64,000 nucleotides of DNA from Pseudomonas mohnii (GTDB lineage: Bacteria; Pseudomonadota; Gammaproteobacteria; Pseudomonadales; Pseudomonadaceae), in NCBI RefSeq assembly GCF_900105115.1, contig NZ_FNRV01000001.1, positions 5,459,501 through 5,523,500 on the forward strand. The letters are read 5' to 3'. Shown here one piece after another: positions 34,761 to 43,846 of the stretch. The notes beneath the pieces are model-generated. The model did not search any database and was not told where the DNA came from. It saw nothing but the letters and a program-made list of their open reading frames with translations. The position numbers and the translations under genes are program-made. Every line of letters starts with the position of its first letter. The stretch's first letter is position 1.

Positions 34761-35540
34761 ATGGCCCTTGCCGCACCGCCAGATTTGAGCGACACCGATG
34801 TCCCCGTGCAACCGCTGGCGCGCACTTATCCGCGCGGGTTGTTCATCGAGCCGCATGAGCATGTCTGGGGGCAGTTGCTGTATGCGATGAGTGGCGTGAT
34901 GTGGGTCGAGACGCCTCACGAGGCACTGGTGGTGCCGCCGCAACGGGCGGTTTGGTTGCCGCCCGGTGTGCCTCACGGGATTCGCGTGGTCTCGGACCTG
35001 CAAATGCGCAACATCTACTTGCGACCATCGCTGGCGGCAACACTCGACGCCAGTGTCCAGGTCATCGAAGTCGGCGGGTTGTTGCGCGAGCTGATCGTCG
35101 GCCTGGTGGAGCAGGGCGACGACGGTGCGCCCGAGTATTACGAAGCACTGGTGGGACTGGCGCTGCTGGAGCTCAAGCGGGCCCGGCGTTCACAGCTGAA
35201 GATCCCGCTTCCGGATGATTCTGACCGGCGACTGATGAACCTTTGCCAGGCCGTCATGGCCGCGCCGTCGCTGGACATCGCTTTCGAGCAACACGCGGAA
35301 AACGCCGGCGCCAGCGTGCGGACCCTGGCGCGGTTGTTCAAGGACGGCCTGGGCATGGGCTTTGCCGAATGGCGGCGCCAGGTACAACTGGCGACGGCGG
35401 TGGCCGAGTTGATTCAGGGGGTGCCGGTCAGTGCCATCGCCCGTGAACTGGGTTATTCGCCCAGCAGCTTCAGCGACATGTTCCGTCGGGAACTGGGTGT
35501 CGCGCCGTCGCAGTTTTCGGCCAGTCAGCATCCGGACTGA
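34761..35540 (+). CDS. AraC-family regulator with cupin N-terminus
   Basis: A 259-residue regulator. The N-terminal cupin sensor covers about residues 20-95 (EPHEHVWGQLLYAMSG, AVWLPPGVPHGIRV). The C-terminal AraC domain (about residues 160-255) includes VSAIARELGYSPSSFSDMFR. It resembles NimR/YdeC-like regulators that control a neighbouring efflux or detoxification gene. Downstream XapX and the MDR-type reductase are candidate targets. ATG 34761 preferred over TTG 34752. Confidence 0.88.
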   Translation: MALAAPPDLSDTDVPVQPLARTYPRGLFIEPHEHVWGQLLYAMSGVMWVETPHEALVVPPQRAVWLPPGVPHGIRVVSDLQMRNIYLRPSLAATLDASVQVIEVGGLLRELIVGLVEQGDDGAPEYYEALVGLALLELKRARRSQLKIPLPDDSDRRLMNLCQAVMAAPSLDIAFEQHAENAGASVRTLARLFKDGLGMGFAEWRRQVQLATAVAELIQGVPVSAIARELGYSPSSFSDMFRRELGVAPSQFSASQHPD

Positions 35541-35647
35541 CGTTTTCAGGACCAGTGTTTGGCCGGAATTCAGAAGCACTTGGCCGGTACTCGTTGGCAC
35601 TGCGCACTAGACTTTCGGGCATATCCCAATTGCCCACGGAGTCTGTC

Positions 35648-35821
35648 ATGAACTACCTCATTTCACTGGCGATCGGCCTGGGTGTCGGTCTGCTCTACGG
35701 CGCCCTGGATTTTCGTTCCCCCGCACCACCGGCGATCGCACTGGTAGGCCTGCTCGGCATGCTGGCCGGCGAAAAGCTCTGGCCGATGGGCCGCGAGCTG
35801 GTGGCCGGCTGGATCTCCTGA
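35648..35821 (+). CDS. XapX-domain small membrane protein
   Basis: A 57-residue protein with two hydrophobic segments and the XapX pattern (LGVGLLYGALDFRSPAPPAI, then LVGLLGMLAGEKLWP). Function is unknown for the family. It has its own start at 35648 with GGAG nearby, between the AraC gene and the quinone-reductase-like gene on the same strand. Confidence 0.85.
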   Translation: MNYLISLAIGLGVGLLYGALDFRSPAPPAIALVGLLGMLAGEKLWPMGRELVAGWIS

Positions 35822-35851
35822 ACCTTCTCTGATCATTCGATGGTAACCCTC

Positions 35852-36808
35852 ATGAAAGCATTGCAGTTCGACAAAACCGGCGACCTCTCGGCCCTGCGCT
35901 ACGTCGAGGTTGCTACGCCCGTTCCCGGCGCCGATGAAGTGCTGGTCGAAATCAAGGCGGCCGGGCTCAACCCCAGCGATGTGAAGAACGTGCTGGGACG
36001 TTTTCCCTACACCACGTTGCCGCGGATTCCTGGTCGCGACTTTGCCGGCATCGTCGTTGAAGGCCCGCAGGCGCTGGTCGGTCAACAGGTCTGGGGTACC
36101 GGTCGCGAACTGGGCTTTTTCGCCGATGGCTCCCACGCGCAATTCGTCAAACTGCCGGCCAATGGCGTCGCCCTCAAGCCCACGCATTTGAGCTTTGCCC
36201 AGGCCGCCAGTCTGGGCGTGCCCTACACCACGGCATGGGATGCACTGGAGCGCAGCCTGGTGACTGCCGAAACCCGTTTGCTGGTGATCGGCGGCGGCGC
36301 GGTGGGCAGTGCCGCGCTGGCGTTGGCCAAGGTGCGTGGCGCCCAAGTATTGGCGGCAGCGCGGCGGCCCGAGCAGGTCAAGGAGCTGCAGGACCAGGGT
36401 TTTCAGACGCTGCAACTGGACAAGCCCGAGGATCTGGGCGCTCAGGTGAATGCCGTCTTCAAGGGCGGCGCCGACGTGATTTTCGACACCACCGGCTTCT
36501 GGTTGCCGGCGTCCGTTGCGGCATTGGCCACCTTTGGCCGCATCGCCATCATCGCCGCGCCGGTGGATGGCATGGTGCAGCTACCGGCCCTGGCGCTGTA
36601 TCGCAAGGGCGGCTCGGTGGTCGGTATCAACTCGTTGCTGTACGGGGTGCAAGCGTGCGCGGCGATGCTCGATCAGTTCGGTCAATTCTTCGATCAGGAC
36701 TTATTACCGTTGCCCCAGGGGCTGTTCGAGTCGCCATTGGCAGAAGGTCTGGAACGTTATGCAGAGGTCAACCAAGGCAGCGGTGACAAGGTGATCCTGT
36801 TGCCATAA
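35852..36808 (+). CDS. Quinone-oxidoreductase-like MDR-family protein
   Basis: A 318-residue zinc-independent medium-chain dehydrogenase/reductase. GroES-like N-terminal half with [13 protein letters not shown] (about residues 48-60), then a Rossmann half with [18 protein letters not shown]. No zinc-ligand cysteines are seen, as expected for NADPH:quinone reductase relatives. ATG 35852 ([10 protein letters not shown]) chosen over 35840. It follows XapX by 30 bases and probably shares its transcript. Confidence 0.88.
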   Translation: MKALQFDKTGDLSALRYVEVATPVPGADEVLVEIKAAGLNPSDVKNVLGRFPYTTLPRIPGRDFAGIVVEGPQALVGQQVWGTGRELGFFADGSHAQFVKLPANGVALKPTHLSFAQAASLGVPYTTAWDALERSLVTAETRLLVIGGGAVGSAALALAKVRGAQVLAAARRPEQVKELQDQGFQTLQLDKPEDLGAQVNAVFKGGADVIFDTTGFWLPASVAALATFGRIAIIAAPVDGMVQLPALALYRKGGSVVGINSLLYGVQACAAMLDQFGQFFDQDLLPLPQGLFESPLAEGLERYAEVNQGSGDKVILLP

Positions 36809-36814
36809 CGCCGA

Positions 36815-36864
36815 CCCCTGTGGGAGCGGGCTAGCCTGTCTTCGCGAGCAGGCTCTCTCCCACT
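36815..36864. repeat. REP palindrome, interrupted
   Basis: CCCCTGTGGGAGCGGGC and GAGCAGGCTCTCTCCCACTGG flank an inserted TAGCCTGTCTTC segment, between the reductase and selD genes. Confidence 0.7.
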
Positions 36865-36932
36865 GGCGCTGCAATCCGTTGCCGCAATGGTGCTCTGCTA
36901 GAATCGACGGCACCAATCCTGCGAGGTGTCCC

Positions 36933-37967
36933 ATGAGCGAGCCGATTCGCCTGACCCAGTACAGCCACGGAGCTGGATGCGGTTGCAAGATTTCTCCCCA
37001 GGTGCTGGAAGTGATTCTCGCCGGCAGCGGGGCGCAGAATCTGGACCCCAGGCTCTGGGTTGGCAACGCCTCGCGCGATGACGCGGCGGTCTATGCCATC
37101 GACGAAGAACGCGGTGTGGTATCGACCACGGACTTTTTCATGCCGATCGTCGACGATCCCTTCGATTTCGGCCGCATCGCTGCCACCAATGCCATCAGTG
37201 ACATCTACGCCATGGGTGGCGACCCGTTGATGGCCATCGCCATTCTGGGCTGGCCGGTCAATGTGCTGGCGCCGGAAATTGCCCGGGAAGTGATTCGCGG
37301 TGGCCGTTCGGTGTGCGATGAAGCAGGTATTCCGTTGGCTGGCGGGCATTCCATCGACGCACCGGAGCCGATCTTTGGCCTGGCCGTCACCGGGCTGGTG
37401 GAAAAGCGTCACATGAAGCGCAACGACACGGCGACGGCCGGTTGCCTGCTTTACCTCACCAAGCCCTTGGGCATCGGCATCCTCACCACCGCCGAAAAGA
37501 AAGGCAAGTTGCGCAATGCCGACATTGGCCTGGCCCGGGACTGGATGTGCACCCTGAACAAACCCGGCAGCCGTTTTGGCAAGCTGGACGGGGTGACCGC
37601 GATGACCGACGTCACCGGTTTTGGTCTATTGGGGCATCTGGTGGAAATGGCCGACGGCAGCCAGCTGACCGCCCTTATCGAATATGACCGCGTGCCGCGT
37701 CTGCCGGGTGTCGAGTATTACCTTGAGCAGGGCTGCATTCCCGGCGGGACCTTGCGTAACTACGACAGCTACGCCAGCAAACTGGGGCGATTGCAGGCGT
37801 TGCACAAAAACGTGTTATGCGACCCGCAGACCAGCGGAGGCCTGTTGATCGCCGTGACGCCCGAGGGTAATGACACTTTTCTGGCGACCGCTGCGCAAAT
37901 GGGCCTGAACCTTGCGCCCATCGGTGAATTGGTCGAGCGACAGAGCCATGCAGTCGAGGTCTCCTGA
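36933..37967 (+). CDS. selD: Selenide, water dikinase
   Basis: Makes selenophosphate from selenide and ATP. A 344-residue AIRS-family enzyme whose N-terminal catalytic segment GAGCGCKI has C16 and C18 with K19, so the catalytic Cys (not Sec) is present. The start [10 protein letters not shown] at 36933 matches E. coli SelD closely. It overlaps mnmH by one base. With mnmH adjacent and no selA or selB in view, its use here is tRNA 2-selenouridine; other genes may lie elsewhere on the chromosome. Confidence 0.95.
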   Translation: MSEPIRLTQYSHGAGCGCKISPQVLEVILAGSGAQNLDPRLWVGNASRDDAAVYAIDEERGVVSTTDFFMPIVDDPFDFGRIAATNAISDIYAMGGDPLMAIAILGWPVNVLAPEIAREVIRGGRSVCDEAGIPLAGGHSIDAPEPIFGLAVTGLVEKRHMKRNDTATAGCLLYLTKPLGIGILTTAEKKGKLRNADIGLARDWMCTLNKPGSRFGKLDGVTAMTDVTGFGLLGHLVEMADGSQLTALIEYDRVPRLPGVEYYLEQGCIPGGTLRNYDSYASKLGRLQALHKNVLCDPQTSGGLLIAVTPEGNDTFLATAAQMGLNLAPIGELVERQSHAVEVS

Positions 37968-39070
37968 TGTTCGCCGACTGCACCGATTACCGCGATATTT
38001 TCCTCAACGACCGGCCGCTGATGGATGCCCGTGCGCCAGTCGAGTTTCTCAAGGGCTCGTTTCCCGGTGTGGTCAATTTGCCGCTGATGAACGATCACGA
38101 GCGGCAACGGGTTGGCACTTGCTATAAGCAACAGGGTCAACAAGCCGCCATCGAACTGGGTCATCAACTGGTATCTGGCGCAATCAAGGCCGAGCGCATC
38201 CAGGCCTGGGCCGACTTTGCCCGTGCTCATCCCGATGGGCTTTTGTACTGTTTTCGCGGCGGGTTGCGCTCGCAGATCGTTCAGCAATGGCTCAGGGACG
38301 AGGCGGGTATCGACTACCGGCGAGTCGCGGGTGGCTATAAGGCCATGCGCAGTTTTCTGCTCGATACCCTTGATCAAGCGGTGGCCCAGTGCGATTTCGT
38401 GTTGTTGGGGGGCATGACGGGCACCGGCAAGACCGAAGTACTCCTGCAACTGGGCAACGGGCTGGACCTTGAAGGGCACGCCAATCATCGCGGTTCCAGT
38501 TTCGGCAAGCGCGCCACGGGGCAACCTTGCAATATCGATTTCGAAAACCGCCTGGCGGTGGATGTGCTGAAGAAGCGCGCCGCGGGCCTCGAGCAATTCG
38601 TGCTGGAAGACGAGAGCCGCGCGATCGGCAGTTGCGCACTGCCTCTGCCGCTTTATCAGGGCATGCAGCAGTTTCCGATGGTCTGGCTCGAGGACAGCCT
38701 GGAGGGCCGGGTCGAGCGAATCCTGCGCGATTACGTGGTGGACCTGTGTGCAGAGTTCATCCGGGTGCGCGGCGAGGAAGGTTTTGCGCTGTTTTCCGAG
38801 CGGATGCTGGAGAGTTTGAATAACGTGCACAAGCGCCTGGGCGGCGAGCGCCATCGACGGATGCTGATTCTGATGGAAGATGCCTTGGCGGAGCAGGGTC
38901 GCAGCGGCTCGGTGGATCTGCACCGGGGCTGGATCGAGGGGTTGCTGACCGAGTATTACGATCCGATGTATGCCTTTCAGCGTGAAAAGAAGGGCGCGCG
39001 GATCGAGTTTGCCGGGAATCGTGAAGCGGTATTGGGGTATTTGCGCGAGCGCGGTAGTCAGCGAGGGTGA
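37967..39070 (+). CDS. mnmH: tRNA 2-selenouridine synthase (SelU)
   Basis: Replaces sulfur by selenium in 2-thiouridine at the wobble position of tRNA, using selenophosphate and geranyl pyrophosphate. The 367 residues begin with a rhodanese domain whose Cys is C95 (YCFRGGLRS). A P-loop domain with [10 protein letters not shown] (about residues 148-157) follows. The start ATG overlaps the selD TGA, showing a coupled operon. Confidence 0.95.
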   Translation: MFADCTDYRDIFLNDRPLMDARAPVEFLKGSFPGVVNLPLMNDHERQRVGTCYKQQGQQAAIELGHQLVSGAIKAERIQAWADFARAHPDGLLYCFRGGLRSQIVQQWLRDEAGIDYRRVAGGYKAMRSFLLDTLDQAVAQCDFVLLGGMTGTGKTEVLLQLGNGLDLEGHANHRGSSFGKRATGQPCNIDFENRLAVDVLKKRAAGLEQFVLEDESRAIGSCALPLPLYQGMQQFPMVWLEDSLEGRVERILRDYVVDLCAEFIRVRGEEGFALFSERMLESLNNVHKRLGGERHRRMLILMEDALAEQGRSGSVDLHRGWIEGLLTEYYDPMYAFQREKKGARIEFAGNREAVLGYLRERGSQRG

Positions 39071-39087
39071 CGGTGGTCTTGCCGGCC

Positions 39088-39118
39088 TCATCGCGGGCAA
39101 GCCCGCTCCCACAGGGGC
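39088..39118. repeat. Single REP arm
   Basis: TCATCGCGGGCAAGCCCGCTCCCACAGGGG-type arm just after mnmH and before the convergent phosphatase gene. Confidence 0.65.
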
Positions 39119-39157
39119 CGTGGCGTGCACAAAAGGCCCGATCAGGCCCTGCTCAAC

Positions 39158-39832
39158 TCAGGTCGGGCAGGTCTGCGGCCCGTTATCCAGCCCTTGCTTG
39201 TAGCTGTGGCTTTGCAGGCTGGCCTTGCCGTTATGCCAGGTCAGGGTCAGCACAAAGAGCGAGTCATAGTCGCTGGACTCCCAGTCTTCGGTGATCTTCT
39301 GTTTCTTGCCGACCGCTTCCCCGGCGACCTTGTTGATCAACTCCGGCAGGTAGCCGTGGGACCACGCGGTGTAGATGACCGAGTTGTGATACTTGTTCTG
39401 AAGCAGTTCATCGGCCAGGTCGCTGGTGTCATTGGCCGAGAAATTGATGTTGACCGGCAAGCCGAGCTTGATCGCGCTGGGACTGATGGTCATCAATGGG
39501 CGGATGTAGCTGTAGGAATTGTTCAGTTCACCTTCCTCGACATTGCGCGTCGGGTTGGCGGCAAACACGTAGTTGGCCTTGCCGAACTTTTCCGGAAGCA
39601 AGGTGGCCAGATCGATCGCACGGTTCAAGCCCTGGCAATTGAGCTGGCCCAGGCCCCCGGCAGGTTTTTCCGCATGACGCAGGAACACCAGCGTCTGGGT
39701 GCCATCTGCCGGTTGGGCGCGGCTTTCGCGAGACTCCAGGGATAGAAACAACGCGCTGGTCGCCAGCAGGGCGGGCAGGAATAGATACGCGCGGTGTTTG
39801 AAGCGATGGCAGAGTTTCAGAAAGTTCTTCAT
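39158..39832 (-). CDS. Exported histidine-phosphatase-family protein
   Basis: A 224-residue protein with an N-terminal signal/anchor segment (YLFLPALLATSALFLS). It has the histidine phosphatase motif RHAEK at about residue 52, and a probable second catalytic His in SHGYLPEL. The canonical family motif is RHG; RHAEK is a common variant in exported relatives. It is convergent with mnmH. Substrate unknown. Confidence 0.75.
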   Translation of the reverse strand: MKNFLKLCHRFKHRAYLFLPALLATSALFLSLESRESRAQPADGTQTLVFLRHAEKPAGGLGQLNCQGLNRAIDLATLLPEKFGKANYVFAANPTRNVEEGELNNSYSYIRPLMTISPSAIKLGLPVNINFSANDTSDLADELLQNKYHNSVIYTAWSHGYLPELINKVAGEAVGKKQKITEDWESSDYDSLFVLTLTWHNGKASLQSHSYKQGLDNGPQTCPT

Positions 39833-40188
39833 GGAATAAAGGATTCTTCAGCGCATTCGGTTAAGGCTGACAAACCTCTACACCACGAATTTCCTGCGTC
39901 GGGTGTTTTCCATGTCGTTGAGCCGGTCCGTTTCAACAAGGGCGGTGCTCAGAGTCCGCTGATGCCCATTTGGTTCGATTCCGGCGGAGTGCGCAGCAAT
40001 CTACCGGCAACCAGGAGCGGACAGGAGCGAAGGTTATCGACAGGATGTTGCTGAATTATGGATACGGTACAGGTTATGGGGCTGACGAGGGCTGCAATCC
40101 CTTGATCTTCAACATCAGTGATATTGATAACGACAGCGCAACGCCTGCATTAATATCACTACTTTCAATTTTCTCGTGGATCCTTCCC
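39833..40188. other. Intergenic region with an inverted repeat, no gene seen
   Basis: A 356-base gap between the divergent phosphatase and GST genes. The last 75 bases hold AGTGATATT (40117-40125) and its inverse AATATCACT (40152-40160). The left 280 bases show nothing I can support. Confidence 0.5.
40117..40160 (+). promoter_or_regulatory. Candidate operator upstream of the GST gene
   Basis: A 9-bp perfect inverted repeat, AGTGATATT / AATATCACT, with 26 bases between arms, ending 29 bases before ATG 40189. This is where a repressor would sit, but no regulator gene adjoins it, so the binder is unknown. Confidence 0.4.
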
Positions 40189-40899
40189 ATGATCGATTTG
40201 TCTGCGTTTCCCATCACCCAAAAATGGCCCGCACAGTACCCGGAGTGGATTCAGCTGTACTCCTTGCCGACCCCCAACGGCGTCAAGGTTTCGATCATGC
40301 TCGAAGAGATCGGCTTGCCTTATGAGCCGCACCGCGTCGGGTTCGACACCAACGATCAAATGTCGCCGCAGTTCCTGTCGTTGAACCCAAACAACAAGAT
40401 CCCGGCCATCCTCGATCCTCACGGCCCCGACGGCCAGCCGTTGCCGTTATTCGAGTCAGGCGCGATCCTGATTTATCTGGCTGACAAGAGTGGACAGTTG
40501 CTGGCCCGGGAAGGGGCTACGCGCTACGAGACCATTCAGTGGCTGATGTTCCAGATGGGCGGCATCGGGCCGATGTTCGGCCAACTCGGCTTCTTCAATA
40601 AATTCGCCGGCAAGGACTACGAAGACAAGCGTCCCCGTGACCGCTATGTCGAAGAAAGCAAACGCCTGCTCGGCGTCCTCGACAAACGCCTTGAAGGTCG
40701 TGACTGGATCATGGGCGAGCGCTACACCATTGCCGATATCGCGACCTTTCCCTGGGTGCGCAACCTGATCGGTTTCTATGAGGCTGGCGATCTGGTCGGC
40801 ATCCAGAACTTCCCCAACGTCACCCGCGTGCTGGAAAAATTCCTGGCGCGGCCGGCGGTCAAGCGCGGGCTGGAAATTCCGAAAACCATCTCCAACTGA
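40189..40899 (+). CDS. Glutathione S-transferase, YghU/YfcG-like
   Basis: A 236-residue cytosolic glutathione transferase. The thioredoxin-like half has YSLPTPNGVKVSIMLEE (the N in TPNG is the usual contact in the Nu class) and FESGAILIYLADKSG, the glutathione-binding ES block. The helical half ends ERYTIADIATFPWVRN. These features fit the YfcG/YghU group, which reduces disulfides with glutathione. A typical start MIDLSAFPITQKWP was taken at 40189. Confidence 0.9.
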   Translation: MIDLSAFPITQKWPAQYPEWIQLYSLPTPNGVKVSIMLEEIGLPYEPHRVGFDTNDQMSPQFLSLNPNNKIPAILDPHGPDGQPLPLFESGAILIYLADKSGQLLAREGATRYETIQWLMFQMGGIGPMFGQLGFFNKFAGKDYEDKRPRDRYVEESKRLLGVLDKRLEGRDWIMGERYTIADIATFPWVRNLIGFYEAGDLVGIQNFPNVTRVLEKFLARPAVKRGLEIPKTISN

Positions 40900-40910
40900 T
40901 TACCGCAATC

Positions 40911-41009
40911 CCCCTGTAGGAGCGAGCCTGCTCGCGATGGCGGAGTATCAGTCAACATATGTATTGACTGGCGCGACGCCCTCGCGAGCAAGCTCGCTCC
41001 CACAGGGGG
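40911..41009. repeat. REP pair (REPIN)
   Basis: Inverted arms CCCCTGTAGGAGCGAGCCTG (about 40911-40930) and CGCGAGCAAGCTCGCTCCCACAGGGGG (about 40983-41009) between the GST and hemB genes. Confidence 0.85.
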
Positions 41010-41145
41010 TTGGTGTTTGTTAAAGGATTATTGCCATTGCAGTAACGCAATCTTGAGCGTTGGGTGTTTGTGCCCGGCACCCCGCAGGGCATAAGCTTTG
41101 CCCCCTTACGACTTTCGTCTTGTCCTCCGATTTCCAGGAATGCCC

Positions 41146-42120
41146 ATGTCCAGTCAGTTCCCCGAAGCTCGCCCACGCCGTCTGCGCCGCAATGCGAGCC
41201 TGCGCAGTCTGTTCCAGGAAACCGAATTCAGCCTCAACGACCTGGTGCTGCCGATTTTCGTCGAAGAAGAGATCGATGACTTTGTACCGATCAAAAGCAT
41301 GCCCGGTGTGATGCGCATTCCCGAATCGAAACTGGCCGGCGAGATCGAGCGTTATGCCCGGGCCGGGATCAAGTCGGTGATGACCTTTGGCGTGTCACAT
41401 CACCTGGACAGCAGCGGCAGCGACACCTGGCGCGACGACGGTCTGGTGTCGCGCATGTCACGCATCGCCAAGGACGCCGTGCCGGAAATGATCGTCATGT
41501 CCGACACCTGTTTCTGTGAGTACACCGACCACGGCCACTGCGGTGTTCTGCACAATCACGAAGTCGATAACGACCAGACCCTGATCAACCTCGGCAAACA
41601 AGCCGTGGCGGCGGCCCGTGCCGGTGCCGATGTGATTGCACCGTCGGCAGCGATGGACGGTCAGGTCCAGGCCATTCGCCGGGCACTCGACGAGGCCGGT
41701 TTCAGTCAGACGGCGATCATGGCCTATTCGACCAAATTCGCCTCGGCGCTGTACGGACCGTTCCGCGAAGCCGGTGGCAGCGCACTCAAGGGCGACCGTA
41801 AAAGCTATCAAATGAACCCGATGAATCGCCGTGAAGCGGTGCGCGAATCGTTGCTCGACGAGCAGGAAGGCGCCGATGCGCTGATGGTCAAGCCGGCCGG
41901 TGCGTACCTGGACATCATTCGCGATATTCGTGAGGTTTCGCGTTTGCCGTTGTCGGCGTATCAGGTGAGCGGCGAGTACGCGATGATCAAGTTCGGCGCG
42001 CAAGCCGGGGCGATTGATGAAGACCGCGTGGTGCGCGAGAGTCTTGGTGCGATCAAGCGGGCGGGGGCCGATCTGATCTTCACGTATTTCGCGATGGACC
42101 TGGCATTGGCCGGGATCTGA
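41146..42120 (+). CDS. hemB: Delta-aminolevulinic acid dehydratase, zinc/cysteine type
   Basis: Condenses two 5-aminolevulinates to porphobilinogen. A 324-residue protein with the Schiff-base lysines K197 (AYSTKFAS) and K249 ([10 protein letters not shown]). The metal-binding loop reads [14 protein letters not shown] with C122, C124 and C132, the zinc-ligand pattern of E. coli HemB. The known P. aeruginosa housekeeping HemB instead has Asp residues and uses magnesium, so this is probably a second, zinc-type copy. ATG 41146 chosen over the upstream frame to 41098. Confidence 0.9.
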   Translation: MSSQFPEARPRRLRRNASLRSLFQETEFSLNDLVLPIFVEEEIDDFVPIKSMPGVMRIPESKLAGEIERYARAGIKSVMTFGVSHHLDSSGSDTWRDDGLVSRMSRIAKDAVPEMIVMSDTCFCEYTDHGHCGVLHNHEVDNDQTLINLGKQAVAAARAGADVIAPSAAMDGQVQAIRRALDEAGFSQTAIMAYSTKFASALYGPFREAGGSALKGDRKSYQMNPMNRREAVRESLLDEQEGADALMVKPAGAYLDIIRDIREVSRLPLSAYQVSGEYAMIKFGAQAGAIDEDRVVRESLGAIKRAGADLIFTYFAMDLALAGI

Positions 42121-42126
42121 AACTCA

Positions 42127-42148
42127 CCCGGCCCCCGCAGGAGCCGGG
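42127..42148. terminator. Hairpin between convergent hemB and the flavin monooxygenase gene
   Basis: CCCGGC and GCCGGG form a short stem just after hemB, followed by AGTGTTT. The U-tract is weak, so the call is tentative. Confidence 0.4.
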
Positions 42149-42160
42149 AGTGTTTCGGGT

Positions 42161-43690
42161 TCAACCAATGAACGGCCGGATCCCGTGATCCCGGAAGTAC
42201 CGCTCGATCACCTTGGGATCCGAGCAGGTTTCGGCAATCGCCACATAGGTATCCGGCCGTAACAGGTAAAACCCGTTACGCCCCAGGCCTGCCGTTTCAA
42301 ACGCCGGCCGCCAGTCGAACACATGCAGCGGCAAATGATGCTCGATGCACCAGGCGATCATTTCGTCGCTGGTGTCGCCATACACATGCACCTGCCAGTT
42401 CGGGCATTTGAGCGGTTCGAAATTGTCCCCTTCGCCGTCGTGTGCCCAGGGCAGGCGGTCGCCACCATGGACCTGCCCGGCGACGCCTGTGCTCAAAGGC
42501 ATGCCGCGGTAGTTCAAGGTGATCTGCGACACCGTGCGAAACAGGAATTCACGGGATCTCTCGAACGAGGCCATTTTCGGAATCAGTAAGGGCGCCAGGC
42601 GTGTGCGCAGCAGGTCGGCCATGGGGCCTTCAGCGGTGACGAAGCTGAACACCCGGTCGGTGGTCGCCACCAGTTTTCGGGCGAACGCAATGCGCTCGGT
42701 TTCGTAAGTATCAAGCAGTTTGGCCTCGGCGCCGCCGCTCAATACGGCGGCGAGTTTCCAGGCCAGGTTGATGGCATCGCCAATCCCGGTGTTCATGCCC
42801 TGGCCACCGGCGGGGCTGTGCACATGGGCGGCGTCGCCCAACAAGAACGCGCGTCCGGTGCGGAAGTGATCGGCCACCCGATGATGCACGCGGTAGGTCG
42901 AGAACCAGTTCACCTGTTCGATCTGCACCTTCAGGTGCTCGATGGCCCGGCTGCTGACGTCTTCGAATCGCAGCGTTTCAGCACGTTCGGCACGCTCATC
43001 GCGAACGGTGCCGATCAGGCGTGCGTGACCGCTTCCTGCCAGTGGGAACACCGCGAGAAAGTCCGCCTCATCGAGGTCCACGTGCAGTTCGCCGTTGAAC
43101 GTCGGGCCGCTGGCCTGCACATCGGCCACATAGAAAATCTGCTGGTAGGTCCCGCCGGGAAATCCGGTGTCCAGGACCTTGCGCACGACTGAACGGGCAC
43201 CGTCGCAACCGGCCAGGTAACAGGCCTGGCAGGTTTCCTGTTGACCATCGGGCAGCCGCAACGTGGCGTTGATGCCGTCAACGGTTTCCTCGAAAGCCTC
43301 AAGCTCGGTGTCGCGCTCCACCGTGATGCCAAAGGATTCGAGGCGTTTGATCAGCAGCCGTTCGTGTTCGTCCTGGGGGAATATTTCGAGGAAGGCGTAA
43401 GGCGTCAGGCCCTCGCCGATGTGGGTCAGCGGCAAGCGTGCCACGGGTTCACCCTTGACCCAGAAATTGGCGGCCTCCACGCAATGGCCCTTCTGCACGA
43501 CGCTGTCACTGAGGTCGAGCTGGCGGTACAACTCCAGGGTCCGTGCCTGTACAGCCAGCGCCCGTGATGTGGTGCCGGGCGCCGATGTTTTATCGACTAT
43601 CCTCACGGCGATCCCCAGTCTGCTCAGCCACAACGCCAGGACCAGCCCGGTCGGGCCCGCGCCAATGATCAATACGTCGCTACGGTGCAT
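42161..43690 (-). CDS. FAD-dependent aromatic-type monooxygenase
   Basis: A 509-residue PheA/TfdB-type flavin monooxygenase. Motifs are GAGPTGLVLALWLSRLG (FAD, about residues 10-26), the DG motif GCDGARSVVRK, and GDAAHVHSPAGGQGMN, the second FAD block. A C-terminal thioredoxin-like domain follows (PNWQVHVYGDTS...). The frame is open far upstream to 44725, but that part is antisense to another gene. MHRSDVLIIGAG at 43690 with GAGGAGG upstream is the clear start. The substrate is probably an aromatic or polyketide ring, not determined. Confidence 0.9.
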   Translation of the reverse strand: MHRSDVLIIGAGPTGLVLALWLSRLGIAVRIVDKTSAPGTTSRALAVQARTLELYRQLDLSDSVVQKGHCVEAANFWVKGEPVARLPLTHIGEGLTPYAFLEIFPQDEHERLLIKRLESFGITVERDTELEAFEETVDGINATLRLPDGQQETCQACYLAGCDGARSVVRKVLDTGFPGGTYQQIFYVADVQASGPTFNGELHVDLDEADFLAVFPLAGSGHARLIGTVRDERAERAETLRFEDVSSRAIEHLKVQIEQVNWFSTYRVHHRVADHFRTGRAFLLGDAAHVHSPAGGQGMNTGIGDAINLAWKLAAVLSGGAEAKLLDTYETERIAFARKLVATTDRVFSFVTAEGPMADLLRTRLAPLLIPKMASFERSREFLFRTVSQITLNYRGMPLSTGVAGQVHGGDRLPWAHDGEGDNFEPLKCPNWQVHVYGDTSDEMIAWCIEHHLPLHVFDWRPAFETAGLGRNGFYLLRPDTYVAIAETCSDPKVIERYFRDHGIRPFIG

Positions 43691-43846
43691 GAGCCAGTCC
43701 TCCTCGCGGTGTGGGTCTAGTATGGTCCAGCCGTGGCGGCGGGCCAGGCTGGCTGCCCAACGGAGAAGGCCACTGCTCAAGGTCATAGCCTCAGACAGGC
43801 CATTGATCGTATGGTTAGCCCGGCATAACGGATTTTCTGGAGCAGC

